Shown in pieces: positions 16,850-24,315 of a stretch of DNA of 64,000 bases. Numbering within the stretch: the stretch's first letter is position 1; every line of letters begins with the position of its first letter. The stretch spans positions 1 through 64,000 of the forward strand of contig NZ_JAMYJR010000007.1 of NCBI RefSeq assembly GCF_024137025.1, written 5' to 3'. A model generated the notes under the pieces. It saw only the letters and a program-made list of their open reading frames with translations. It searched no databases and had not been told where the DNA came from. Both the position numbers and the translations under genes were made by a program. This DNA is from Paractinoplanes aksuensis (lineage in GTDB: Bacteria > Actinomycetota > Actinomycetes > Mycobacteriales > Micromonosporaceae).

Positions 16850-17363
16850 GATCCGATGCTCACCCCGTCCAGCACGGTGCAGTTTTCCTCTGCCGAATCT
16901 CATCCCCCACCGGCCCCTCTGTCCGCAATACCGTCGGACATCGAAGGCTGCCGCTACAGCCGCCGCCTCGCGATTCCCGCTCGCCGGTGAATACGGATCG
17001 GACCGTCCTCAGGATCGATTCCCCCGCGATTCGATCCCGCTCTCCCCTCGCTCCGCCCTCCCCGTTGCGCCCTGCTCTCGTCGTGCCGGCGCCTCGCACT
17101 CCCTCTTCCCGCGGGCCCCCGCTCGCTTCCGATGCCCCACTCTGCACCGGTCGGCGGCTGTCCGGAATGAGGCCAGCACCCGTTCCAGGGGTGTGGTTTT
17201 CCGCAGCAGAGCTCGGCGGCCGGCTTCATGGCCGGGTGCCTCCCCGATCCCTAGGGCGTATCTGGTCCACCTTCCAAAAGGCCGTGATCGTCGTCTGCGG
17301 CGTGGCCGTGGCCGCCTTCTCCGCCGTCCGCCTGACCCGGCGCCATCGCGTACGGTGACCGAG
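16850..17363. other. Intergenic region without a supportable gene
   Basis: About 510 bp between the TetR start and a small membrane-protein gene. It is GC-rich and pyrimidine-biased on the plus strand. Open frames exist but lack consistent codon bias. One plus-strand frame ends before 17360 with a hydrophobic stretch (VIVVCGVAVAAFSAV) followed by Arg-rich residues, which could be a tiny membrane protein, but no start is convincing. Confidence 0.4.
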
Positions 17364-17768
17364 ATGCTTTCTCGCGCTCGCCCACCCGGGCCGGGGGCCG
17401 GCGATGTGGCCGCTCGCCCGGGCCGGCCCGCGACGGCCCGGGCGCTCCGCCTGGTCATGCGAGCCGGGCGACCGCTGCCCGTGGTGTCGCTCGGTGCGCT
17501 GAGCGGGGTCGTCGAGGCGGTGTTCCTGGTCATCGCGGGCCTGGTGTGGGCGACGCGAGGGCGAGCCGGTGTGCTCGAGAGCGCGCGCGGCATCGTCGCG
17601 TGGGAGATGCGACGGCTGTCGCTCCCGCCCGTGAGCACCGACGGCCCGCGGATGCTGGGATTCACGGCCTTCGTCGCTCTGGCCCTTCGCGCTGATCGCC
17701 TGGCCGACTTCAGCTTTGCGGGTTCGGTCAGGCGACCTTCGTCCAGGTGGTGCAGCTGCTGGTCTTGA
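17364..17768 (+). CDS. Small membrane protein, possible truncated sensor domain
   Basis: A 134-aa frame whose ATG has TACGGT at 17351-17356, 7 nt upstream, matching the leaderless pattern of this window. The N terminus is Pro/Arg-rich. A hydrophobic segment (~45-65) is followed by ARGIVAWEMRRL, similar to the 'putative sensor' membrane domain of actinobacterial histidine kinases. The last ~40 residues are poor in coding character and overlap the 3' end of the opposing gene. It may be the remnant of a larger sensor gene. The function is unknown. Confidence 0.4.
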   Translation: MLSRARPPGPGAGDVAARPGRPATARALRLVMRAGRPLPVVSLGALSGVVEAVFLVIAGLVWATRGRAGVLESARGIVAWEMRRLSLPPVSTDGPRMLGFTAFVALALRADRLADFSFAGSVRRPSSRWCSCWS

Positions 17769-18336
17769 ACACGCCGCCGGGCTTGATCGTGACCAGCAGC
17801 TGCCCCTGGGCGATCTCGTTGGCGATGATGTTGCTGGAGGCGCCGTCGGCCGAGCGGGAACGTTCCCAGTAGCAGAACTCCTTGTTGGCCGTTGAGCGGT
17901 AGGTGCCGGGGGTGAAGTCGGCTCCTACGAAGTAGACGCCGTTGCCGGGGATCGTCGTCCTGGTGGACTTAGCGGTCATCGCGGCGGGGGTCACGCGGGT
18001 GAAGGTCTTGCAGCCGCTGGTCTTGAAGACCTTGTCGGTGGGCTTGACGTAGACGAGCCGCTGGCCGTCGCCGATGTCGTTGGCGATGATGCTGCTGGTG
18101 GCGCCGGTGGCATCGGTCGCACGCTGCCAGTAGCAGGCGCTGTTGCCGACCGAGCGGTAGACGCCGGCCTGAAAGTCCTTGTTCACCAGGTACGTGCCGG
18201 TGCCCGGGATCGTGGCCTTGGGCGCGGCGGCCGCGGGAGCCAGGCCCGTCGACAGGCCGGCGATCCCGCCCACCAGGTACACGGCCGCCACGACGACCTG
18301 CCGCGTCGCCATCCCACGCCGAAGTGAAGCGCTCAT
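17728..18336 (-). CDS. Secreted protein with two ~75-aa repeats
   Basis: A 202-aa exported protein. A signal peptide (~1-38, ending PAAAA) is followed by two copies of one domain (~42-115 and ~125-202). Each copy has the pattern IPGxGxYxV-DF-GxYRS-CYW-R, then SxIIAN, a hydrophobic strand and a second Cys near FKTSxC. The paired cysteines could form one disulfide per repeat. No known enzyme motif is visible; it is probably a binding or structural wall-associated protein. ATG 18336 is 5 nt after GAAGGA; an ATG just upstream is too close. Confidence 0.75.
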   Translation of the reverse strand: MSASLRRGMATRQVVVAAVYLVGGIAGLSTGLAPAAAAPKATIPGTGTYLVNKDFQAGVYRSVGNSACYWQRATDATGATSSIIANDIGDGQRLVYVKPTDKVFKTSGCKTFTRVTPAAMTAKSTRTTIPGNGVYFVGADFTPGTYRSTANKEFCYWERSRSADGASSNIIANEIAQGQLLVTIKPGGVFKTSSCTTWTKVA

Positions 18337-18752
18337 CATGTTCCTTCGTTCTTGCCGGTAGCCGAGCCCGCACCACCGCCTTTGCCGGACGCGGAGAGCG
18401 TGCCGACAAATGCCCATTAACGGTCAAGCTAACCAAATCGGATTGCGCGGCCTCCTGCGCCCCGAACAGGCCCGGATCGACCATCCGCGTCCAAGATCGG
18501 CCCGAACGACCGACACCGTTCAGGTTCCGCGAGTCGACCCACGAACGAGCCTTTCCGGCAAGGCCCAAGCCTGGGGAGAGACAGCGCGTAACGCGCCCAG
18601 AAAACAGCACAGCTGGACAGCGGCGCGCAGCACGACGACAGCAGGGCCAGATGAAGGCACGGCAGCGCGGCTTGACGATTGGACGGCGTGGGAGCCAGAC
18701 GGCGAGGGACGTCCGTGGGGTGGTGGGTGGCTGGGCCGCGTACAAAGGGGGG
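18337..18752. other. Intergenic region, no gene seen
   Basis: About 415 bp between the divergent secreted-protein gene and the NmrA-like gene. It must hold promoters for both. No frame shows convincing coding bias, and no repeat or hairpin stands out. Confidence 0.4.
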
Positions 18753-19595
18753 ATGGGTTTGATCGTGATCACGGGTGCCAGTGGGCGTCTGGGCGGGCGG
18801 GTTGCTCGGAGGCTGGGCGGGGCGAAGCGGCTGATGGTGCGGAATGCCGCGCGGGCGCCGGAGGTGGCGGGGGCCGAAGTCGTCGTGGCCGAGTACCGGG
18901 ACGGGGAGGCCGTGCGGCGCGGGCTGGAGGGGGCCGAGACCGTGTTCATGGTTTCGGCGGCCGAGACGCCGGAACGGGTGGATGAGCACCGGAGCTTTGT
19001 GGATGCGGCCGTGCGGGCGGGGGTTCAACGGCTCGTCTACACGTCGTTCATGGGGGCGGCGCCGGATGCCTCCTTCACGCTCGCGCGCGATCACTGGGCG
19101 ACCGAGGAGCACATTCGGGGCAGCGGACTCGACTTCACGTTTCTGCGGGACAACCTCTATGCCGACTTCCTGCCGTTCATGGTGGGTGAGGACGGTGTCA
19201 TCCGCGGGCCGGCGGGGGACGGGCGGGCGGCCGTCGTGGCTCAGGACGACATCGCGGACGCGGCTTTGGCGGTGCTGCGCGATCCGAGGGCGCATTCCGG
19301 GCGTACGTATGACCTGACCGGGCCGATCGCGCTGAGCCTGACCGAGGTGGCGGCGGCGATCACCGCGGCCACCGGGCGGACGGCCCGCTTCCACAACGAG
19401 ACCCTTCCCGAGGCGTACGCGTCGAGGGCCTCCTACGGCGCTCCGGAGTGGCAGGTCGAAGCGTGGGTGAGCACCTACACCGCGATCGCCGACGGCGAAC
19501 TGGAAGCAGTGAGCACGGCGATCCCCGACCTCACCGGCCACCCCGCCACGAGCCTCACCGAACTCTTGAAGCTGAACTCGACGACCCAGGCGTGA
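18753..19595 (+). CDS. NmrA-like NAD(P)-binding oxidoreductase
   Basis: A 280-aa atypical short-chain dehydrogenase with an N-terminal Rossmann motif GASGRLGG and an NmrA/QOR2-like layout (YTSFMGAAPDASFTLARDHWATE). Relatives are NAD(P)H:quinone oxidoreductases or redox sensors; the substrate is unknown. ATG 18753 begins the Rossmann strand and follows a G-rich ribosome site. Its stop codon lies inside the palindrome that covers the start of the MarR gene, so the two may be co-regulated. Confidence 0.85.
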   Translation: MGLIVITGASGRLGGRVARRLGGAKRLMVRNAARAPEVAGAEVVVAEYRDGEAVRRGLEGAETVFMVSAAETPERVDEHRSFVDAAVRAGVQRLVYTSFMGAAPDASFTLARDHWATEEHIRGSGLDFTFLRDNLYADFLPFMVGEDGVIRGPAGDGRAAVVAQDDIADAALAVLRDPRAHSGRTYDLTGPIALSLTEVAAAITAATGRTARFHNETLPEAYASRASYGAPEWQVEAWVSTYTAIADGELEAVSTAIPDLTGHPATSLTELLKLNSTTQA

Positions 19596-19618
19596 CATGA
19601 CATCATTGTTGTCATGTC
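19594..19618. promoter_or_regulatory. MarR operator palindrome over start codon
   Basis: GACATGACA at 19594-19602 and TGTCATGTC at 19610-19618 form a perfect 9-bp inverted repeat with a 7-nt spacer. It overlaps the stop of the upstream gene and the ATG (19614) of the MarR gene. The position suggests steric autorepression of a leaderless transcript. Confidence 0.65.
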
Positions 19619-20048
19619 TAGAGGGGCTTCGCTTTACGAGGTGCTGCGGAATGTGCGGCCGCTCGTGCTCAACTCGGTGCGGGTGGTCGAGGCGGACAGT
19701 GGGCTGACCGCCGGCACCCGGGCCGTGCTGGAAGTGCTGGCCGAACACGGCCCGGCCACCGCGCCGGCCATCGGCGAGCGGCTCGACCTCGCGCGGCAGG
19801 GCATCCAGCGGCACGTCAACGATCTTGTCGCGCTCGGGCTGGCCGTGGCTCGGGAGAATCCGGCGCACCGGCGGTCGGTGCTGATCGAGCTGACCGACAC
19901 CGGCGCGAAGCGGTTCGAGCGCATCCGCGCCGATGAGCTCGGGCACCTCGACGCGATGGCCGCCGACTGCACGGACGACGAGATCGCCACCGCGCTCAAA
20001 GTGCTCCGCAGCCTCAACCGCGATGTGCGACGCCGGGCCGAGCGATGA
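19614..20048 (+). CDS. MarR-family transcriptional regulator
   Basis: A 144-aa winged-helix regulator. Residues ~25-100 carry the MarR fold, with the recognition region GERLDLARQGIQRHVNDLVALGLA and a wing rich in Arg/His. There is no Shine-Dalgarno; the start lies within a perfect palindrome, so an autoregulated leaderless mRNA is likely. It overlaps the next gene by 4 nt (ATGA), suggesting co-translation. Confidence 0.9.
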   Translation: MSRGASLYEVLRNVRPLVLNSVRVVEADSGLTAGTRAVLEVLAEHGPATAPAIGERLDLARQGIQRHVNDLVALGLAVARENPAHRRSVLIELTDTGAKRFERIRADELGHLDAMAADCTDDEIATALKVLRSLNRDVRRRAER

Positions 20049-20662
20049 TCTACGAGCTCACCCGTCAGAACCGGCTCATGATCGCCGACCTGCTCGACAC
20101 CCTCGACGACACGCAATGGGAGGCGGCGACCTTGTGCCGCGGGTGGACCGTACGCCATCTCGCCGCCCACTTCGTGCAACCGATGCTGGTCGGGTTCGGG
20201 CAGTTCTTCGTGGCCTCGATCCGGTTCCGGGGCGACACCGACCGGACGGTCGACCACTTCACTCGTAAGCTGGCCCGGCGTCCGCGGGCGGAACTGATCG
20301 CCCTGTTGCGCGCGCATGCCGGTGACCACGTCGATCCGCCGCGGGTCGGGCCGATGGGGCCGTTCGCCGAGACGTGCGTGCACCTGCGCGACATCGCCCG
20401 GCCGCTGGGCCTGACCGCCGACGTGCCGATCGAGCATTGGCGCCGGCTGCTCGACTACCTCTGTTCGCCCGGCGTCGCACCCGCACTGGTCCCGCCCGGC
20501 CGCCTGATCGGGCTGCACCTGGTCGCCACCGACACGGATTGGACCAGCGGCGCCGGCCCGACGACGGTGACCGGCCCGATCGAAGCCCTGGGCATGGCAG
20601 TAACCGGCCGCCGCGCCGCCCTACCCGACCTCAGCGGCCCGGGAGTCGAGCAACTCGCTTGA
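20045..20662 (+). CDS. Mycothiol-dependent maleylpyruvate isomerase-like/DinB-fold protein
   Basis: A 205-aa protein of the TIGR03083-type actinobacterial family, with an N-terminal metal-binding DinB-like four-helix bundle. WTVRHLAAHF holds a candidate metal His and ETCVHLRDIARPLG a second His; members often use mycothiol. The exact reaction is unknown. It is translationally coupled to the MarR gene, so it is probably the regulator's target, perhaps in thiol or xenobiotic detoxification. Confidence 0.8.
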   Translation: MIYELTRQNRLMIADLLDTLDDTQWEAATLCRGWTVRHLAAHFVQPMLVGFGQFFVASIRFRGDTDRTVDHFTRKLARRPRAELIALLRAHAGDHVDPPRVGPMGPFAETCVHLRDIARPLGLTADVPIEHWRRLLDYLCSPGVAPALVPPGRLIGLHLVATDTDWTSGAGPTTVTGPIEALGMAVTGRRAALPDLSGPGVEQLA

Positions 20663-20695
20663 GGGGACGGGTTCGGCGGGCGACGGCTCCAAGCG

Positions 20696-20721
20696 TTGTC
20701 CACAAACGCGGTCTGTCCACA
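20696..20721 (+). other. Two DnaA-box-like sites
   Basis: TTGTCCACA at 20696-20704 matches the actinobacterial DnaA-box consensus exactly. CTGTCCACA at 20713-20721 differs at one base and has the same orientation, 17 bp away. They lie in the 208-bp intergenic region between convergent genes. Two boxes are far too few for a chromosomal origin; a titration or regulatory role, or chance, is possible. Confidence 0.4.
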
Positions 20722-20870
20722 GGACGCCCGCGTGATCATGCAGAACCCGACGATAATGTCGAGCGGGGGCCTACCCCCTTGGGTGGGCGGGTTCTGGCCG
20801 GTTGGGCGTGCACTGGTTCGGACGTCGACGAATCACCAGCGCTGAAAGCTGGGCCAAGCCCGGCGTCTGA

Positions 20871-22994
20871 CTACGTTGCGTTCACAGGCAACGGCTCGCG
20901 AACCCGGCGGTCCGGATCGACCGTGTACATGCGCGCCTCGGCCAGGTCGAAGTAGAGCCCGGTCAAATTCAACCTGCCCTCCGCCTCGGCCGAACGCACC
21001 ACCGGATACGTCCGCAGATTGACCAGCTGCTGGGCCACGTTGGCCGTTACGCAGTGCTCTTCGTCGTCGCAGTCCGCGAAATCCACCCCCGACTGCGCCA
21101 GCCAGCGCCCCAGATCCTGGTCCTTCGCGAACCCGCCCTCCATCAGCGCCCGCACCGCCCCGCACCCCGAGTGCCCGCACACCGTGATCGCGCCGACCCC
21201 CAGCACTCCCACCGCGAACTCGATGGCCGCCCCCACCGACGAGTCCCCCGTCCCGTGCGGCGGCACGATGTTGCCCACGTTCCGCACGCAGAACAGGTCG
21301 CCCGGCCCGCTGGTCGTGATCAGGTTCGGCACCAGCCGTGAGTCAGCGCAGGTGATGAAGAGTTGTTCCGGCTGCTGCCCGTCGCGGGCCAGCCCGGCCA
21401 GGTGCGGCCGCACCAGTGGCGCCACGCTGCGTTCGAACTCGCGGATCCCGGTTTCCATCGCGTCGCGGCGCTGACGGTCGCGGCGCTGCCACTGCGTCCA
21501 CGAGCCGAACCGGCGGGCGGGGGTGGTCTTGCCGTCGCCGAGGCGATCGTGGGTGGCTCGGGAGAACCAGCCGTCGTTGGTCTCGCGCATGGTCACGGTT
21601 CCGCCCGCACGCGTGTAGGCGGCGCGCCAGTCGTCGATCACCTGGAAGGCGCCGTGGTCGAGGTAGTCGAGGTGCAGTTCGACAGTGACCTTCTCGCCCG
21701 CCGGCACCAGGGCCAGCGCCTTCGCGACCCGGCCCGAGCCGACGAAGGCGAGCGAGCCGCTGATCGTGACCGTCCACTCGCCGGGGCCGCCCGCCAGCAC
21801 CCGGGTTTCGCAGCGGGCGAGCCGCCACAGCATGACCAGCACCGCCGCGCCGAGGCCGAGCGCGACCCCGGTGAGCAGGTCCGTGGCCACCACGCCGGCC
21901 GCGGTGATCAGGTACGTCGGCAGTTCGCGGTGCCGGACGTAGGTGCGGATCTGAGCCAGGCTGATCAGCCGCAACCCGACCACGACCAGCACCGCGGCCA
22001 GCGCCGCCATGGGGATGGTCTCGAGCAGCGGCGCGCACAGCAGCACGAAGACCGCGATCCACAAGCCGTGCAGAACGGCCGACGTGCGGGTGCGGGCACC
22101 CGCGGCCACGTTGGTCGAGCTGCGCACGATGACGCCGGTGATCGGCAGGCCGCCGAGCAGGCCGGAGACGGTGTTGCCGGCGCCCTGGGCGACCAGTTCG
22201 CGGTTGAGGTCGGCCCGGGGGCCGTCGTGCATGCGGTCGACGGCCACGGCCGAGAGCAGGGATTCGACGCTGGCCACGAGGGCGATGGTCAGCACGGCCA
22301 GGGCGATCGCGCCCGGTCCGGCGTCGGGCCAGCGGGGGAAGATCAGTTCGTCGAGCGGCCGGTCGGGCAGGTCGACCCGTTTGACGTCGGCCCCGAGGGC
22401 GGCGGCCAGGGCGGTGGTGACCACGACGGCGGCCAGCGCAGCCGGCAGCAGCGAGGTTCTCACCAGGCGGGGCCAGACCAGCAGGATGGCGATGGCCAGC
22501 ACGCCGAGCAGGGTCGAGACGCCGTGACCGCCGACGATCTGGGCCGGCAGGTCGCGCAGGTTCTTCCAGGCCTCGCTCTGGGCGTCGCCGCCGAGCAGCA
22601 CGTGGATCTGGCTGAGCGCGATGACCAGGCCGATGCCGGCCAGCATGCCGTGGACGACGGCGGGTGAGAGAGCCAGGGCGGCGCGACCCAGGCGGGCCAC
22701 ACCAAGAATTATCTGTACGCCACCAGCCAGCGCGACGACGGCCGCAGTCCCCGCGAAGCCGAACTCGGCGATGGTCCCGGCGACGATCACCGTGAGCCCC
22801 GCCGCGGGCCCGCTGACCTGCAACGGCGCCCCACTGAGCAGGCCCACCACGACGCCCCCGACCACCGCCGCTATGAGGCCGGCCAGCAGCGGGGCGCCCG
22901 AGGCGGCCGCGATGCCGAGCGAGAGCGGGATGGCGATCAGGAAGACGACGATGGACGCCGGTACGTCATGCCGGAATGCCTTCAAGACGGACAT
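20871..22994 (-). CDS. SulP-type anion transporter fused to beta-carbonic anhydrase
   Basis: A 707-aa fusion. Residues ~1-390 form a SulP membrane transporter with about ten or more helices. A STAS-like domain follows (~400-480). The C terminus (~510-707) is a beta-carbonic anhydrase with the zinc-binding set C549-x-D551-x-R553 and H608-x-x-C611. It should couple bicarbonate (or sulfate) transport to CO2/bicarbonate interconversion at the membrane. No metal ligand is missing. ATG 22994 has TACATT (complement of 23001-23006) 6 nt upstream, indicating a leaderless transcript. Confidence 0.93.
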   Translation of the reverse strand: MSVLKAFRHDVPASIVVFLIAIPLSLGIAAASGAPLLAGLIAAVVGGVVVGLLSGAPLQVSGPAAGLTVIVAGTIAEFGFAGTAAVVALAGGVQIILGVARLGRAALALSPAVVHGMLAGIGLVIALSQIHVLLGGDAQSEAWKNLRDLPAQIVGGHGVSTLLGVLAIAILLVWPRLVRTSLLPAALAAVVVTTALAAALGADVKRVDLPDRPLDELIFPRWPDAGPGAIALAVLTIALVASVESLLSAVAVDRMHDGPRADLNRELVAQGAGNTVSGLLGGLPITGVIVRSSTNVAAGARTRTSAVLHGLWIAVFVLLCAPLLETIPMAALAAVLVVVGLRLISLAQIRTYVRHRELPTYLITAAGVVATDLLTGVALGLGAAVLVMLWRLARCETRVLAGGPGEWTVTISGSLAFVGSGRVAKALALVPAGEKVTVELHLDYLDHGAFQVIDDWRAAYTRAGGTVTMRETNDGWFSRATHDRLGDGKTTPARRFGSWTQWQRRDRQRRDAMETGIREFERSVAPLVRPHLAGLARDGQQPEQLFITCADSRLVPNLITTSGPGDLFCVRNVGNIVPPHGTGDSSVGAAIEFAVGVLGVGAITVCGHSGCGAVRALMEGGFAKDQDLGRWLAQSGVDFADCDDEEHCVTANVAQQLVNLRTYPVVRSAEAEGRLNLTGLYFDLAEARMYTVDPDRRVREPLPVNAT

Positions 22995-23066
22995 TCCGGC
23001 AATGTACCCATATTGAGTTAACGCGCAGTTACGCCACCCGCACGCTCAGGAAGCTGCCCGGTAGTT

Positions 23067-24140
23067 CTAAGAAACCTTCCAGACGTCCTGGTTCGCCTCG
23101 TACATCTCGCGCAGGATGGCCGGGACGTCGTAGGTCAGCTTCCAGTCCGGGTAGTGCTGCTCGAACCGAGCCGTGCTGCTGATCCACCACTGGTGGTCAC
23201 CGGTGCGGGCCTGGTCGACGTAGTCGGTGCGCGCCTCGAGCCCGGTGATCTCCGACGCGATCTGGAACGCCTCGATGTGGCTGCAGTTCGAGAAGCGCCC
23301 GCCGCCCATGTTGTAGACCTCGGCCACCCGCGGCGCCTTGTGGAAGGCCTCGAACGCCGACACCAGGTCGTGCGAGTGAATGGCGTCGCGCACCATTTTG
23401 CCCTTGTAGCCGTAGATGTGGTAGAGCCGCTGCTCCATCACACACCGCATCACGTACGCCAGGAAGCCGTGCAACTCCGCGGCCGAGTGACCCGGCCCGG
23501 TCAGCGTGCCCCCGCGGAACACGGCCGTCGGCATGTCGAAGTACCGGCCGTACTCCTGAACCAGCACGTCGGCCGCGACCTTGGACGCGCCGAACACCGA
23601 GTGCAGCGTCTGGTCGATCGACATCTCCTCGTCGATCCCCGCGTGCCACTGGTGGCCCTCGGGCAGCTCGTACCGCGTCTCCTGCTCGACCAGCGGCAGC
23701 CGGTTCGGGGTGTCGCCGTAGACCTTGTTGGTCGAGGTGAAGATGAACGGCGCGCTCGGCGCATGAGCCCGGGCCGCCTCGAGCATGTTGAGCGTGCCGA
23801 CCGCGTTGACGTCGAAGTCGGTGAACGGCTCCTTGGCCGCCCAGTCGTGCGAGGGCTGCGCGGCGGCGTGGATGACCAGGCCGATGTTCTTACCGAGCGA
23901 GGCGAAGAGCTTGGCCAGCCCGTCCCGGTCGCGGATGTCGATCTCGTGGTGGGTATAGCGGTCGCCGACCTCCTTGGTCAGGCGGTCCAGGTTCCACCGG
24001 GTGGAGCCGTCCTTACCGAAGAAGTAGCTGCGCATGTCGTTGTCGATGCCGACGACATCCATGCCCAGACCGGCGAAGTGCCTCACGGACTCGGAGCCGA
24101 TCAAACCGGCGGATCCGGTCACCACGACGACATTGCTCAT
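23067..24140 (-). CDS. NAD-dependent sugar epimerase/dehydratase
   Basis: A 357-aa extended short-chain dehydrogenase, closest in layout to CDP-paratose 2-epimerase/UDP-glucose 4-epimerase proteins. It has the Rossmann motif GSAGLIGS near the N terminus, a TSTNKVYGD strand, and FGASK in place of the usual YxxxK, so the catalytic Tyr is Phe here. The substrate is probably a nucleotide sugar. ATG 24140 is 6-7 nt after AGGAGG; the TTG before it is not needed. It is divergent from the GCS2/ATP-grasp operon. Confidence 0.85.
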   Translation of the reverse strand: MSNVVVVTGSAGLIGSESVRHFAGLGMDVVGIDNDMRSYFFGKDGSTRWNLDRLTKEVGDRYTHHEIDIRDRDGLAKLFASLGKNIGLVIHAAAQPSHDWAAKEPFTDFDVNAVGTLNMLEAARAHAPSAPFIFTSTNKVYGDTPNRLPLVEQETRYELPEGHQWHAGIDEEMSIDQTLHSVFGASKVAADVLVQEYGRYFDMPTAVFRGGTLTGPGHSAAELHGFLAYVMRCVMEQRLYHIYGYKGKMVRDAIHSHDLVSAFEAFHKAPRVAEVYNMGGGRFSNCSHIEAFQIASEITGLEARTDYVDQARTGDHQWWISSTARFEQHYPDWKLTYDVPAILREMYEANQDVWKVS

Positions 24141-24315
24141 CAAACAACCTCCTGGTGAGAGTTCGGCCCGAGGTTACAGCGTGTGTGCACAGACCCGGGT
24201 CACCGGCCGCTGTGTCGTCACAGTCATGCATGGCACTGATGTGAAACGGGCACGTGACAGATTCGGCACATGTGATGGCAAGGCTCCGACGAGGGCCACA
24301 TGAGAGGCGGTCGGA

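Noticed and set aside
20696..20721. Chromosomal origin of replication
   Set aside because: Only two DnaA-like boxes, no dnaA/dnaN/gyrB genes and no AT-rich unwinding element.
24141..24315. CRP-like site (TGTG...CACA elements) in the divergent epimerase/ligase promoter
   Set aside because: Several half-matches occur, but none has the full spacing and symmetry.
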